Shown here piece by piece: positions 51,190 through 58,658 of a DNA stretch of 64,000 nt. The position numbers and the translations under genes were made by a program. This DNA comes from an uncultured Prevotellaceae bacterium (GTDB taxonomy: Bacteria; Bacteroidota; Bacteroidia; Bacteroidales; Bacteroidaceae), in assembly GCA_902785695.1 (NCBI GenBank), contig CACZZQ010000003.1, positions 43,250-107,249 of the forward strand. Reading direction: 5' to 3'. Position 1 is the first letter of the stretch; every line of letters begins with the position of its first letter. The notes beneath the pieces are model-generated. The model ran no database searches and was not told the DNA's origin. It saw only the letters and a program-made list of their open reading frames with translations.

Positions 51190-52611
51190 TTAGTTGTTTT
51201 TCATAAATTCTTCAAGCTCCTGTGGATGATAAGGAATGCGCTTGCTGCCTAAGAACCGACAACCGCTCTCTGTAATCAGCAGGTCGTCCTCTATGCGGAT
51301 GCCACCAAAGTCCTTATAGGTATCCAGCAGGTCGAAGTTCAGGAACTCCTTGCAATGACCTTCCTTACGCCACAGGTCAATGAGGTGGGGAATGAAGTAG
51401 ATGCCAGGCTCATCAGTTACTACGAAACCTGGCTCCAACTTTCTACCCATACGCAGACAGTTGGTTCCAAACTGCTCCAGATTTGGACGTGTCTCTTCAT
51501 CGAAGCCTACGTAAATCTGACCAAGTCCTTCCATATCATGCACATCCATACCCATCATGTGACCCAATCCGTGAGGCAGGAACATGGCATGAGCACCAGC
51601 ACGTACGGCCTCCTCAGTATCGCCCTTCATCAATCCCATTTCCTTTAAGCGTTCTGTCATCAGACGACATACGGCAAAGTGTACGTCCTGATACTTGACA
51701 CCAGGCTTGGCCACCTCAAGCACGTAGTCGTGACACGCCTCAACGATAGAATAAATCTCTAACTGACGCTGTGTGAACTTTCCATTCACCGGCATCGTGC
51801 GGGTGTTATCAGAACAGTAGTCGTTCAGTTCGCAACCGGCATCGCAAAGAGCCAGGCGTCCGGCTTCCAACTTCGCATCCGATGGGTTGCCATGCATAAT
51901 CTCGCCATGCTGTGAAAAGATAGTGGCGAAACTCACTCCCTGTGCTAATGAACGGGCAATACCGTCCACCTGTCCGCCAACGAAACGCTCGGTTACACCA
52001 GGCTTGATAAGCAACTGGGCGGTGGTATGCATCGCATAGCCCACGTCGCATGCCTTTTCTATAGCCTCTATCTCCTGCGGTTCCTTTGTGGCGCGCATCT
52101 TTACGACGGCCTTAATCAGGTCTATGCTGGCAGCCTCTTTCTGCTTTGAGGGATGGATGCCCAGCAGGTCCATAATCTGTATCTTCGTGTCGTGTCGATA
52201 AGGAGGCAGGAAATGAATAGTCCTGTCTGTCGCTGAATGAATGGTCCCGTTTGTTGCTATATCATTGCAACATAATAAGCGGAACTGTGCCATCGGTGCT
52301 GTCTTCTTAACACCTACCTCTGCAGCCAAGTCAGCTACCGAAGGGGTATAGCCCATCCATACGATATCCTCTACATCAATGTCATCACCGAAGAGCCATT
52401 CCTCGTCATTGTCTATGTCAATCACACCTACCAGCCCATCACGATGCTGACCAAAGTAATACAGGAACGAGGAGTCCTGACGAAACGGTGCATAGCCGTT
52501 AGCTGGATAGTTGGCTGGTGACTCGTTATTGCCAAACAGTATGATGAGGCCTTTGCCTACTAATCGCTTCAATTCCGCACGACGACGGATATAAGTTTCT
52601 TTGTCGAACAT
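51190..52611 (-). CDS. Aminopeptidase P family (Xaa-Pro) metallopeptidase
   Basis: The 473-residue pita-bread enzyme removes N-terminal residues before proline. The metal ligands are visible: Asp pair in CDAGCELNDYCSDNTRT, His in HGLGHMMGMDVHD, Glu in TDEPGIYF and Glu in GGIRIEDDLLIT. The N-terminal AMP_N domain (about 1-145) contains SFLYYFGQHRDGLVGVI. No signal peptide, so cytoplasmic. It precedes the C1 peptidase gene with a short gap, so they are likely co-transcribed. Confidence 0.92.
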   Translation of the reverse strand: MFDKETYIRRRAELKRLVGKGLIILFGNNESPANYPANGYAPFRQDSSFLYYFGQHRDGLVGVIDIDNDEEWLFGDDIDVEDIVWMGYTPSVADLAAEVGVKKTAPMAQFRLLCCNDIATNGTIHSATDRTIHFLPPYRHDTKIQIMDLLGIHPSKQKEAASIDLIKAVVKMRATKEPQEIEAIEKACDVGYAMHTTAQLLIKPGVTERFVGGQVDGIARSLAQGVSFATIFSQHGEIMHGNPSDAKLEAGRLALCDAGCELNDYCSDNTRTMPVNGKFTQRQLEIYSIVEACHDYVLEVAKPGVKYQDVHFAVCRLMTERLKEMGLMKGDTEEAVRAGAHAMFLPHGLGHMMGMDVHDMEGLGQIYVGFDEETRPNLEQFGTNCLRMGRKLEPGFVVTDEPGIYFIPHLIDLWRKEGHCKEFLNFDLLDTYKDFGGIRIEDDLLITESGCRFLGSKRIPYHPQELEEFMKNN

Positions 52612-52633
52612 ATGTGTTTTTTATTTTTCCCTG

Positions 52634-52641
52634 CAAAATTA
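52634..52641 (-). promoter_or_regulatory. -7 promoter box of the aminopeptidase P operon
   Basis: Minus-strand TAATTTTG with a leader of about 20 nt. It lies back to back with the patatin promoter, 22 nt apart. Confidence 0.6.
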
Positions 52642-52663
52642 ATTAATTTCCATAAAATAATCG

Positions 52664-52671
52664 TATCTTTG
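52664..52671 (+). promoter_or_regulatory. -7 promoter box of the patatin gene
   Basis: TATCTTTG matches the consensus exactly and leaves a leader of about 15-18 nt. Confidence 0.6.
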
Positions 52672-52694
52672 CATCCAATAATTGTTAAAGGACT

Positions 52695-53546
52695 ATGATT
52701 CAGCGTTTGGAACGTCATACGGGATTGGTGCTTGAGGGCGGTGGTATGCGTGGGGTGTTCACCAGTGGCGTACTCGATGCCTTCATGAAATACGAGTTGT
52801 ATTTCCCCTATGTCGTTGCTGTCTCAGCAGGTGCATGCAATGGACTCTCTTATATGAGTCATCAGCCTCGTAGGGCTCGTTTCTCCAATATAGATATGTT
52901 GCGTAAGTATGGTTATATCTCGCTGAAAAATCTGTTGGTTCAGGGTAGCATCTTCGATCCAAACATCCTTTATGAGCGCTTCCCTTCGGAAATAGTTCCA
53001 TTCGATTATAAGACTTATGTAGAGAATCCTGCCTTTTTTGAGATGGTTACCACCAACTGTCTTACTGGTTTTGCCGAATATCTTAGCGAGAAGTACGATG
53101 CCCGTCGTATCACCGCTATTGCCAAAGCAAGCAGTTCACTGCCTTATGTAGCTCAGATAACAAATGTAGATGGTATTCCTATGCTTGATGGTGGCATTGT
53201 CGACTCAATTCCGGTACTACGTGCCACAAGTCAGGGACATCCATTCAACGTCGTCGTGATGACTCGTAACAAGGGCTATCGCTCCTTAGAGCGCGATATG
53301 AAGATTCCACCTATTATATATAAAGAGTACCCCCGACTGCGTGTCGCCTTGAGTCATCGGGTGGAGGTGTATAACGAGCAGTTGGAAATGGTGGAGCGCA
53401 TGGAACGCTGGGGTGAAATCCTTGTTATCCGTCCTCAACGTAAAATGGAGGTAGGTCGCACATGTAGCGACATAGAAAAACTGGAGCGTCTCTACGAAGA
53501 GGGCTTTCGCGAAGGCGAGAAGTTCTGTCAGTCCTATAAACTCTAA
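52695..53546 (+). CDS. Patatin-like phospholipase (YjjU type)
   Basis: The 283-residue protein has the oxyanion motif LVLEGGGMRGVFTSGVLD, the nucleophile in AVSAGACNG (Ser about 46) and the catalytic Asp in MLDGGIVDSIPV (about 171), together the Ser-Asp dyad of patatins. It would hydrolyse acyl esters of lipids in the cytoplasm or at the membrane. No signal peptide. It is a single-gene unit followed by a 500-bp gene-free region. Confidence 0.88.
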   Translation: MIQRLERHTGLVLEGGGMRGVFTSGVLDAFMKYELYFPYVVAVSAGACNGLSYMSHQPRRARFSNIDMLRKYGYISLKNLLVQGSIFDPNILYERFPSEIVPFDYKTYVENPAFFEMVTTNCLTGFAEYLSEKYDARRITAIAKASSSLPYVAQITNVDGIPMLDGGIVDSIPVLRATSQGHPFNVVVMTRNKGYRSLERDMKIPPIIYKEYPRLRVALSHRVEVYNEQLEMVERMERWGEILVIRPQRKMEVGRTCSDIEKLERLYEEGFREGEKFCQSYKL

Positions 53547-53581
53547 GAGTTTTTATAATTCCCATGTGTTCCAACAATGGG

Positions 53582-53636
53582 AACTGACAGTTTCTTAGGC
53601 GGAAACTGGTAGTTTCTGCCTAAGAAACTGACAGTT
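53582..53636. repeat. Palindromic element D after the patatin gene
   Basis: Arms AACTGACAGTTTCTTAGGC (53582-53600) and 53618-53636 are 19-bp inverted repeats with one mismatch. They enclose a small GAAACT/AGTTTC hairpin. The word AACTGRYAGTTTC occurs three times. It may terminate the patatin transcript, although no U-tract follows. Confidence 0.75.
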
Positions 53637-53734
53637 ACCGCCAAAGATGTGATTCGGGAACTATACTGATTTACAGCATGTTAGACGTAATTTTGACTTA
53701 AAAAACGCCATAATTTTCTTCGAAAAAGACAAAA

Positions 53735-53820
53735 AGTGACGTTAGAGTGACGTTAATTTGAGGCTAACGTCATAGTCTATCATGCTAATTATAAGTAAGT
53801 TAGATATAAAAGTGACGTTA
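53735..53820. repeat. Scattered TGACGTTA words in the trpS upstream region
   Basis: AGTGACGTTA occurs at about 53735, 53746 and 53811, with the inverse TAACGTCA at about 53764. They could be operator-like sites or a decayed version of the composite elements. No gene is visible in 53637-53860. Confidence 0.5.
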
Positions 53821-53860
53821 ATCAGTATTTTTCAAGAATTTTCTCAGTGAAAGAATTTGC

Positions 53861-53884
53861 ATGAACACATATTTACTTTGGTAG
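53861..53884 (+). CDS. Possible leader peptide (7 codons) upstream of trpS
   Basis: ATG AAC ACA TAT TTA CTT TGG TAG would encode MNTYLLW, with the Trp codon just before the stop. It is preceded by AGAATTTGC, a weak -7 box. It could be a Trp-sensing leader, but such a short ORF can occur by chance and a second -7-like box (TTACTTTG, 53873-53880) lies inside it. Confidence 0.35.
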   Translation: MNTYLLW

Positions 53885-54003
53885 CATTCTGGAGGGGCGG
53901 GCTGAGACCTGTCTGCCTGGTGGCCGTCAGATGAGGCTGGAACCAGCCTAAAAAGAAATTACAAGAATCAAGGGGAATAATTTGGCTTATTCCTTGATTT
54001 TTC
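53885..54003 (+). ncRNA. Candidate structured leader or small RNA upstream of trpS
   Basis: A GC-rich island (53890-53949) in AT-rich surroundings can fold. GGCGG..CTGCC, GCCT..AGGC and the hairpin GGCTG-GAAC-CAGCC are all available. An intrinsic terminator closes it. A Bacteroidetes-type promoter lies just upstream. It may be a trp-responsive attenuator, possibly of the Bacteroid-trp RNA type, or an independent sRNA. It does not match the core of TPP, cobalamin or FMN riboswitches as I know them. Confidence 0.5.
53966..54002 (+). terminator. Intrinsic terminator just upstream of trpS
   Basis: AATCAAGG (53966-53973) pairs with CCTTGATT (53992-53999), then after a two-base GG bulge AATAA pairs with TTATT around a TTTGGC loop. 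Four or more T residues follow. It precedes the trpS ATG by about 50 nt. Confidence 0.8.
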
Positions 54004-54012
54004 GTAATTTTG
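53982..54012 (+). promoter_or_regulatory. Promoter of trpS, overlapping the terminator
   Basis: TTTG at 53982-53985 (in the terminator loop), a 19-nt spacer, and TAATTTTG at 54005-54012. The leader is about 30 nt. trpS may thus have both a regulated upstream start and this constitutive one. Confidence 0.7.
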
Positions 54013-54048
54013 CAGCTCAAAAGAAATACTAAACGAAAAAAAATAACA

Positions 54049-55095
54049 ATGGGAAAAGTAATTTTGACAGGCGACCGTCCTACTGGTAAGTTACATCTGG
54101 GCCATTTCGTGGGCTCACTTCGCCGTCGTGTGGAACTGCAGAATGCTGGAGATTATGACAGAATGTTTGTGTTTATGGCTGATGTTCAGGCTCTAACAGA
54201 CAATGCCGATAATCCAGAGAAGATTCGTAATAGCATCACACAGGTGGCGCTCGACTATTTGTCGGCTGGACTGGACCCAACGAAATGCACCTTGTTTATA
54301 CAGAGTCAGATTCCTGAGTTGGCTGAACTGACCACCTATCTGATGAACCTCATCTCTGTGAGTCGCGTACAGCGTAACCCTACAGTGAAGACAGAAATCA
54401 AGATGCGTGGTTTCGAGGGTGAGAGCATTCCCTTGGGCTTCTTCTGCTATCCTGTGAGTCAGGCTGCTGATATTACACTTTTCAAGGCTACTACGGTGCC
54501 TGCTGGTGAGGATCAGGAACCAATGTTGGAGGTTACTCGTGAATTGGTAAACCGTTTTAATAATACTTACGGACCTGTGTTGGTGGAACCCAACATCATG
54601 TTGCCTGAGAATATGACGGCTCGACGTTTGCCAGGTACTGACGGCAAGGAGAAGATGTCTAAGAGCTTGGGGAACTGTATTTATCTTTCTGACTCAGCCG
54701 ATGAGGTTTGGCAGAAGGTGCGCTCAATGTATACTGACCCCACACACCTGAACGTCTCAGACCCTGGTCATGTAGAGGGTAACGCTGTGTTCACTTATCT
54801 GGATGCCTTCTCTACCGATGCTGATTTCCAGAACTTCTGGCCTGAGTATCAGAACCTGGATGAACTAAAGGAGCACTATACACGCGGAGGTCTGGGTGAC
54901 ATGAAGTGTAAGAAGTTCCTCAATGAGGTGCTGAACCAGTATCTGGAGCCTATGCGTCAGCGTAGAGCAGAACTTGAGAAGGATATCCCAGAAATCTATA
55001 TTATCCTGAAGAAAGGTAGTGAGTCTGCACGCGAGGTTGGCGCACAGACCATGAGCGAAGTGCGCAAGGCTATGCAGATAGATTATTTTGGATAA
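54049..55095 (+). CDS. trpS: Tryptophanyl-tRNA synthetase
   Basis: TrpS charges tRNA-Trp. The 348-residue class I synthetase has the HIGH-type motif [12 protein letters not shown] (near 13) and KMSKSLGN (near 203), plus [10 protein letters not shown] start at 54049 because this ATG opens the conserved [12 protein letters not shown] and lies downstream of the promoter; the longer TTG frame runs into the -7 box. The leader region suggests regulation by tryptophan supply. Confidence 0.95.
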   Translation: MGKVILTGDRPTGKLHLGHFVGSLRRRVELQNAGDYDRMFVFMADVQALTDNADNPEKIRNSITQVALDYLSAGLDPTKCTLFIQSQIPELAELTTYLMNLISVSRVQRNPTVKTEIKMRGFEGESIPLGFFCYPVSQAADITLFKATTVPAGEDQEPMLEVTRELVNRFNNTYGPVLVEPNIMLPENMTARRLPGTDGKEKMSKSLGNCIYLSDSADEVWQKVRSMYTDPTHLNVSDPGHVEGNAVFTYLDAFSTDADFQNFWPEYQNLDELKEHYTRGGLGDMKCKKFLNEVLNQYLEPMRQRRAELEKDIPEIYIILKKGSESAREVGAQTMSEVRKAMQIDYFG

Positions 55096-55131
55096 GATAT
55101 AATCCTATTAACCACTTAAAACATAAAATCA

Positions 55132-56538
55132 ATGAAACAATTCAATGACAAAAACTTCGTTCTGGAGACGGAAGTCGCTCAGGACCTGTATCACAATCAT
55201 GCGGCTAAGATGCCGATTATCGACTATCATTGCCATCTGATTCCAGAGATGGTGGCTAACGATCATAAGTTTAAGAGCATCACAGAGCTGTGGTTGGGTG
55301 GTGACCACTATAAGTGGCGTGCTATGCGTACCAACGGTGTTGACGAGCGCTATTGCACAGGTAAGGACACCAGTGATTGGGAGAAGTTTGAGAAGTGGGC
55401 TGAGACGGTGCCTTATACTTTCCGTAACCCATTGTATCACTGGACGCATCTGGAACTGAAGACTGCTTTTGGCATTGAGAAGCAGTTGAGCCCAAAGACT
55501 GCCCGTGAAATCTTTGATGAGTGTAACGAGAAACTGAAGCAGCCTGAGTTCTCTGCTCGTGGTCTGATGAAGCACTATCATGTAGAGTGCGTCTGCACCA
55601 CCGATGATCCCGTTGATGACCTGCATAACCATATCGAATACGCCCGTCATAAAGCTGCCGATGATCCCATGATGATTCCTGCTTGGCGTCCTGATAAGGC
55701 GATGAATATCGAGAAGCCAGAGTTTGCCAAGTATGTTGAGCAGTTGGCAAACGTAAGTGGTGTCAATATCGTGAAGTTCGCTGATATGGTGGATGCCCTG
55801 CAAAAGCGCCACGACTTCTTTGCTGAGAATGGCTGCAAGCTTTCTGATCATGGTATTGAGGAGTTCTATGATGAGGAGTACACAGATTCGCAGATTGAGA
55901 CAATCTTCGAGAAGGCTATGCGTGGCCAGCAGCTCTCACAGATGGAGATTCGTCAGTTCAAGAACTGCTTCCTCACGGTAATGGCTGAGATGGATGCTGA
56001 TGCCGACTGGACACAGCAGTTCCACTATGGCGCTATTCGTGATAACAACACGAAGATGTACAATCAGCTTGGCCCTGATACTGGTTTCGATTCTATCGGT
56101 GAGTTCAATACAGCTAAGGCAATGTCGAAGTTCCTCAACAAGCTGAATATGGAGGATAAGCTCACGCGTACCATATTATATACATTGAACCCCTGTGCCA
56201 ATGAAGTGATTGCAACCATGCTGGGTAACTTTCAAGGTGGTGAGCCAGGAAAGATCCAGTTTGGTTCTGGCTGGTGGTTCAACGATCAGATGGATGGTAT
56301 GATTAAGCAGATGAACGCTCTCAGCGTTTTGGGACTGCTGAGTCGTTTCGTTGGTATGCTGACCGACTCGCGCTCGTTCCTGAGCTATCCTCGTCATGAG
56401 TACTTCCGTCGTATTCTCTGTAACATTCTGGGGAATGACGTAGAAAAAGGGTTGCTGCCTGATGATCGTGAGACGTTGGCACGCATGGTAGAGGATATTT
56501 CCTACAACAATGCTCGTAGATATTTCAAATTCTATTGA
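55132..56538 (+). CDS. uxaC: Glucuronate/galacturonate isomerase
   Basis: UxaC converts D-glucuronate to fructuronate and D-galacturonate to tagaturonate. The 468-residue amidohydrolase-fold protein has the metal motif IIDYHCHLIPEMV, WLGGDHYKWRAMR, CTTDDPVDDL and GIWWFNDQ-like GSGWWFNDQMDGM. It lies 36 nt after trpS with no clear promoter between. The downstream steps kdgK and eda are 45 kb away; uxaA, uxaB, uxuA and uxuB are not in the window. Confidence 0.94.
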   Translation: MKQFNDKNFVLETEVAQDLYHNHAAKMPIIDYHCHLIPEMVANDHKFKSITELWLGGDHYKWRAMRTNGVDERYCTGKDTSDWEKFEKWAETVPYTFRNPLYHWTHLELKTAFGIEKQLSPKTAREIFDECNEKLKQPEFSARGLMKHYHVECVCTTDDPVDDLHNHIEYARHKAADDPMMIPAWRPDKAMNIEKPEFAKYVEQLANVSGVNIVKFADMVDALQKRHDFFAENGCKLSDHGIEEFYDEEYTDSQIETIFEKAMRGQQLSQMEIRQFKNCFLTVMAEMDADADWTQQFHYGAIRDNNTKMYNQLGPDTGFDSIGEFNTAKAMSKFLNKLNMEDKLTRTILYTLNPCANEVIATMLGNFQGGEPGKIQFGSGWWFNDQMDGMIKQMNALSVLGLLSRFVGMLTDSRSFLSYPRHEYFRRILCNILGNDVEKGLLPDDRETLARMVEDISYNNARRYFKFY

Positions 56539-56549
56539 TATTTCAATTA

Positions 56550-56592
56550 ACAAAAAAAGGTAGGGTTTTACAAAAAACTCCTCCTTTTTTTG
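56550..56592 (+). terminator. Imperfect terminator after uxaC
   Basis: An A-run plus GGTAGGG-type arm faces ACTCCTCC plus a T-run with one or two mismatches. The T7 tract ends in the -33 box of the next promoter. Confidence 0.6.
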
Positions 56593-56620
56593 CGTATGTC
56601 GAAAATAAGCAGTAATTTTG
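56589..56620 (+). promoter_or_regulatory. Promoter of the Wza-like gene
   Basis: TTTG at 56589-56592, a 20-nt spacer, and TAATTTTG at 56613-56620. The leader is about 25 nt. Confidence 0.7.
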
Positions 56621-56648
56621 CAGCCAAATTAATAAAAAGATTAAAAGA

Positions 56649-57446
56649 ATGAAGTTTCTTAATAAGAGTCTTTTGCTGTTTGCGGCAATATTGACGCTTG
56701 CAAGTTGTGCAAGTCATAAAAACGTGGCGTATTTCCAAAATTCAGATCAGGTAGATTTGTCTAAGTCGCATTATTTGTATGATGCGCGTATCATGCCTAA
56801 GGACCAGTTGACTATTACTGTTAGCACAACTAACGATGAGGCTGCCGTTCCCTTCAACTTGACGGTGCCTACACCGTATACTGTGAATTCACGTAGTACC
56901 TATTCTCAGGCAATGCTCCAGACTTATCTGGTAGACAATGATGGAAATATCAACTATCCGATGCTCGGAATGATTCACGTGGGTGGTCTTACAAAGTCAG
57001 AGTGTGAGAAGATGATTCAGGAAAAAATCAAACCCTATATGGCGGCTGTTGAGAATCCCATTGTCACTGTTCGTATGACTGGTTATCAGATATCAGTTAT
57101 TGGTGAGGTCGCACGTCCGGGTACGTTTACTGTTTCTCGTGAGAAGATTTCAATCCTTGAGGCATTGGCACAGGCAGGCGACTTGACCATCTATGGACAG
57201 CGTAAGAATGTGCAACTGATACGTGAGGATGCATCTGGAAAGAAGTCTATACATACGTTTGACTTGACTGATGCCGACATTATCAACTCACCGTATTTCT
57301 ATTTACAACAGAATGATGTAATCTATGTAACGCCAAACAAGGTTAAGGCTCAGAATTCTAGTGTGGGTAGTATGACGACGCTTTGGTTCTCGGCAACGTC
57401 AATTCTTATTTCGTTGACTTCTTTGCTTTACAACATCTTAAGATAA
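56649..57446 (+). CDS. Polysaccharide export outer-membrane lipoprotein (Wza/GfcE-like)
   Basis: The 265-residue protein has a lipobox LASC (Cys 20) and a Poly_export domain (about 45-140, MPKDQLTITVSTTNDEA). An SLBB domain (about 145-225, ISVIGEVARPGTFTVSREKISILEALAQAGD) and a C-terminal membrane-spanning helix (about 240-262) follow, as in Wza. It forms the outer-membrane exit for polysaccharide. The main locus at 15.6-30.9 kb has no such gene, so this may serve it. It has its own promoter and terminator. Confidence 0.9.
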   Translation: MKFLNKSLLLFAAILTLASCASHKNVAYFQNSDQVDLSKSHYLYDARIMPKDQLTITVSTTNDEAAVPFNLTVPTPYTVNSRSTYSQAMLQTYLVDNDGNINYPMLGMIHVGGLTKSECEKMIQEKIKPYMAAVENPIVTVRMTGYQISVIGEVARPGTFTVSREKISILEALAQAGDLTIYGQRKNVQLIREDASGKKSIHTFDLTDADIINSPYFYLQQNDVIYVTPNKVKAQNSSVGSMTTLWFSATSILISLTSLLYNILR

Positions 57447-57454
57447 TGACAATA

Positions 57455-57487
57455 AAAGATTGGGGATTCTTCTCCAATCTTTTTTTA
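57455..57487 (+). terminator. Intrinsic terminator of the Wza-like gene
   Basis: AAAGATTGG (57455-57463) pairs with CCAATCTTT (57474-57482), followed by TTTTT. carA starts 46 nt later. Confidence 0.85.
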
Positions 57488-57532
57488 TACATAGACTTAA
57501 CAGAATACGCTTTAATAAAAAAAGACAATAGG

Positions 57533-58615
57533 ATGAGAGATGTAACACTTGTTCTTCAGGATGGAACAGAATTTAAGGGAAAGAGTTTTGGATACGAGAA
57601 GGCTGTTGCCGGCGAGGTGGTGTTCAATACTGCCATGATGGGTTATCCGGAAAGTCTTACCGACCCCAGCTATGCAGGTCAGTTGATGGTACTCACCTAT
57701 CCGTTGGTAGGTAACTATGGCGTACCTCCCTTCACGGTTGAGCAGAACGGCATTGCTACCTTTATGGAGAGCGACCGTATCTATGCGTCAGCTATTATCG
57801 TGAGCGACTATTCGCAAGCTTATTCTCATTGGAATGCTTGCGAAAGTTTAGGTGATTGGTTGAAGCGTGAAAAGGTACCTGGTATCACAGGCATTGATAC
57901 ACGTCAGCTGACCAAGGTTCTGCGCGAGCATGGTGTGATGATGGGAAAACTTGTTTTTGACGATGCAGAGATAAATTCGCAGCTTACAGAACAAGAAGAT
58001 TACGGTTCTATCAACTGGGTGGAACGTGTATCTTGCAAGGATGTGATTCGTTATAATGAGGGCGCAGGCAAGAAGGTGGTTCTCGTTGACTGTGGTGTGA
58101 AGAACAACATCATTCGTTGTCTGATTAATCGTGGTGTGGAGGTGATTCGAGTTCCCTGGAACTATGACTACACAGATATGGCATTCGACGGACTCTTCCT
58201 GGCTAACGGACCTGGTGATCCTGATAAGTGTGTAGATGCTGTTGAAATTCTGAAGAAGCAGATGTCTTCTAACAGAAAGCCCATCTGTGGTATCTGTATG
58301 GGTAATCAGTTGCTGGCAAAGGCCGGTGGCGCTATCATTTACAAATTGAAGTATGGTCATCGTTCCCACAACCAACCAGTTCGTGAGGTGGGAACCAATC
58401 GTTGCTATGTTACTTCGCAGAATCATGGCTATGCCGTAGATGCAGCCACACTGGGTAACGAATGGCGCGAGCTCTTTGTGAATATGAATGATGGCTCCAA
58501 CGAGGGAATCCGTCACTTGACGCACCCCTGGTTCTCAAGCCAGTTTCATCCAGAGGCTTGTTCAGGTCCTGTAGATACAGAATTTATGTTCGATCGTTTC
58601 ATAGAAACGCTCTGA
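57533..58615 (+). CDS. carA: Carbamoyl-phosphate synthase small subunit
   Basis: CarA hydrolyses glutamine and channels ammonia to CarB for arginine and pyrimidine synthesis. The 360-residue protein has the N-terminal CPSase domain (VLQDGTEFKGKSFG, GYPESLTDPSY). The class I amidotransferase domain has nucleophile C255 in GICMGNQLLA and His/Glu in SSQFHPEAC. The elbow reads GICMGNQ where most have GICLGHQ. I start at 57533 (RDVTLVLQDG); the longer frame overlaps the preceding gene. carB follows 43 nt later. Confidence 0.94.
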   Translation: MRDVTLVLQDGTEFKGKSFGYEKAVAGEVVFNTAMMGYPESLTDPSYAGQLMVLTYPLVGNYGVPPFTVEQNGIATFMESDRIYASAIIVSDYSQAYSHWNACESLGDWLKREKVPGITGIDTRQLTKVLREHGVMMGKLVFDDAEINSQLTEQEDYGSINWVERVSCKDVIRYNEGAGKKVVLVDCGVKNNIIRCLINRGVEVIRVPWNYDYTDMAFDGLFLANGPGDPDKCVDAVEILKKQMSSNRKPICGICMGNQLLAKAGGAIIYKLKYGHRSHNQPVREVGTNRCYVTSQNHGYAVDAATLGNEWRELFVNMNDGSNEGIRHLTHPWFSSQFHPEACSGPVDTEFMFDRFIETL

Positions 58616-58658
58616 GAAGTGAGAAGGGGTAAGTGTTAATTGTTAAGTAAGAAAAAAG

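Noticed and set aside
53930-53950. Genuine T-box antiterminator
   Set aside because: Only the UGGNACC core matches. The bulge UGGA would not pair with the GCCA end expected for bacterial tRNA-Trp, the site is self-complementary, and no full stem I is visible. Kept only as a resemblance.
53885-53953. TPP riboswitch suggested by GGGCTGAGACC
   Set aside because: The second half (GAACCTGAT and the GCGTAGGGA-like end) is missing and the downstream gene is trpS, not a thiamine gene.
55129-55851. Minus-strand ORF (240 codons) inside uxaC
   Set aside because: It is a shadow of the strongly conserved uxaC frame with no recognisable domain.
57848-58525. Minus-strand ORF (225 codons) inside carA
   Set aside because: It overlaps the conserved amidotransferase domain of carA and has no motif of its own.
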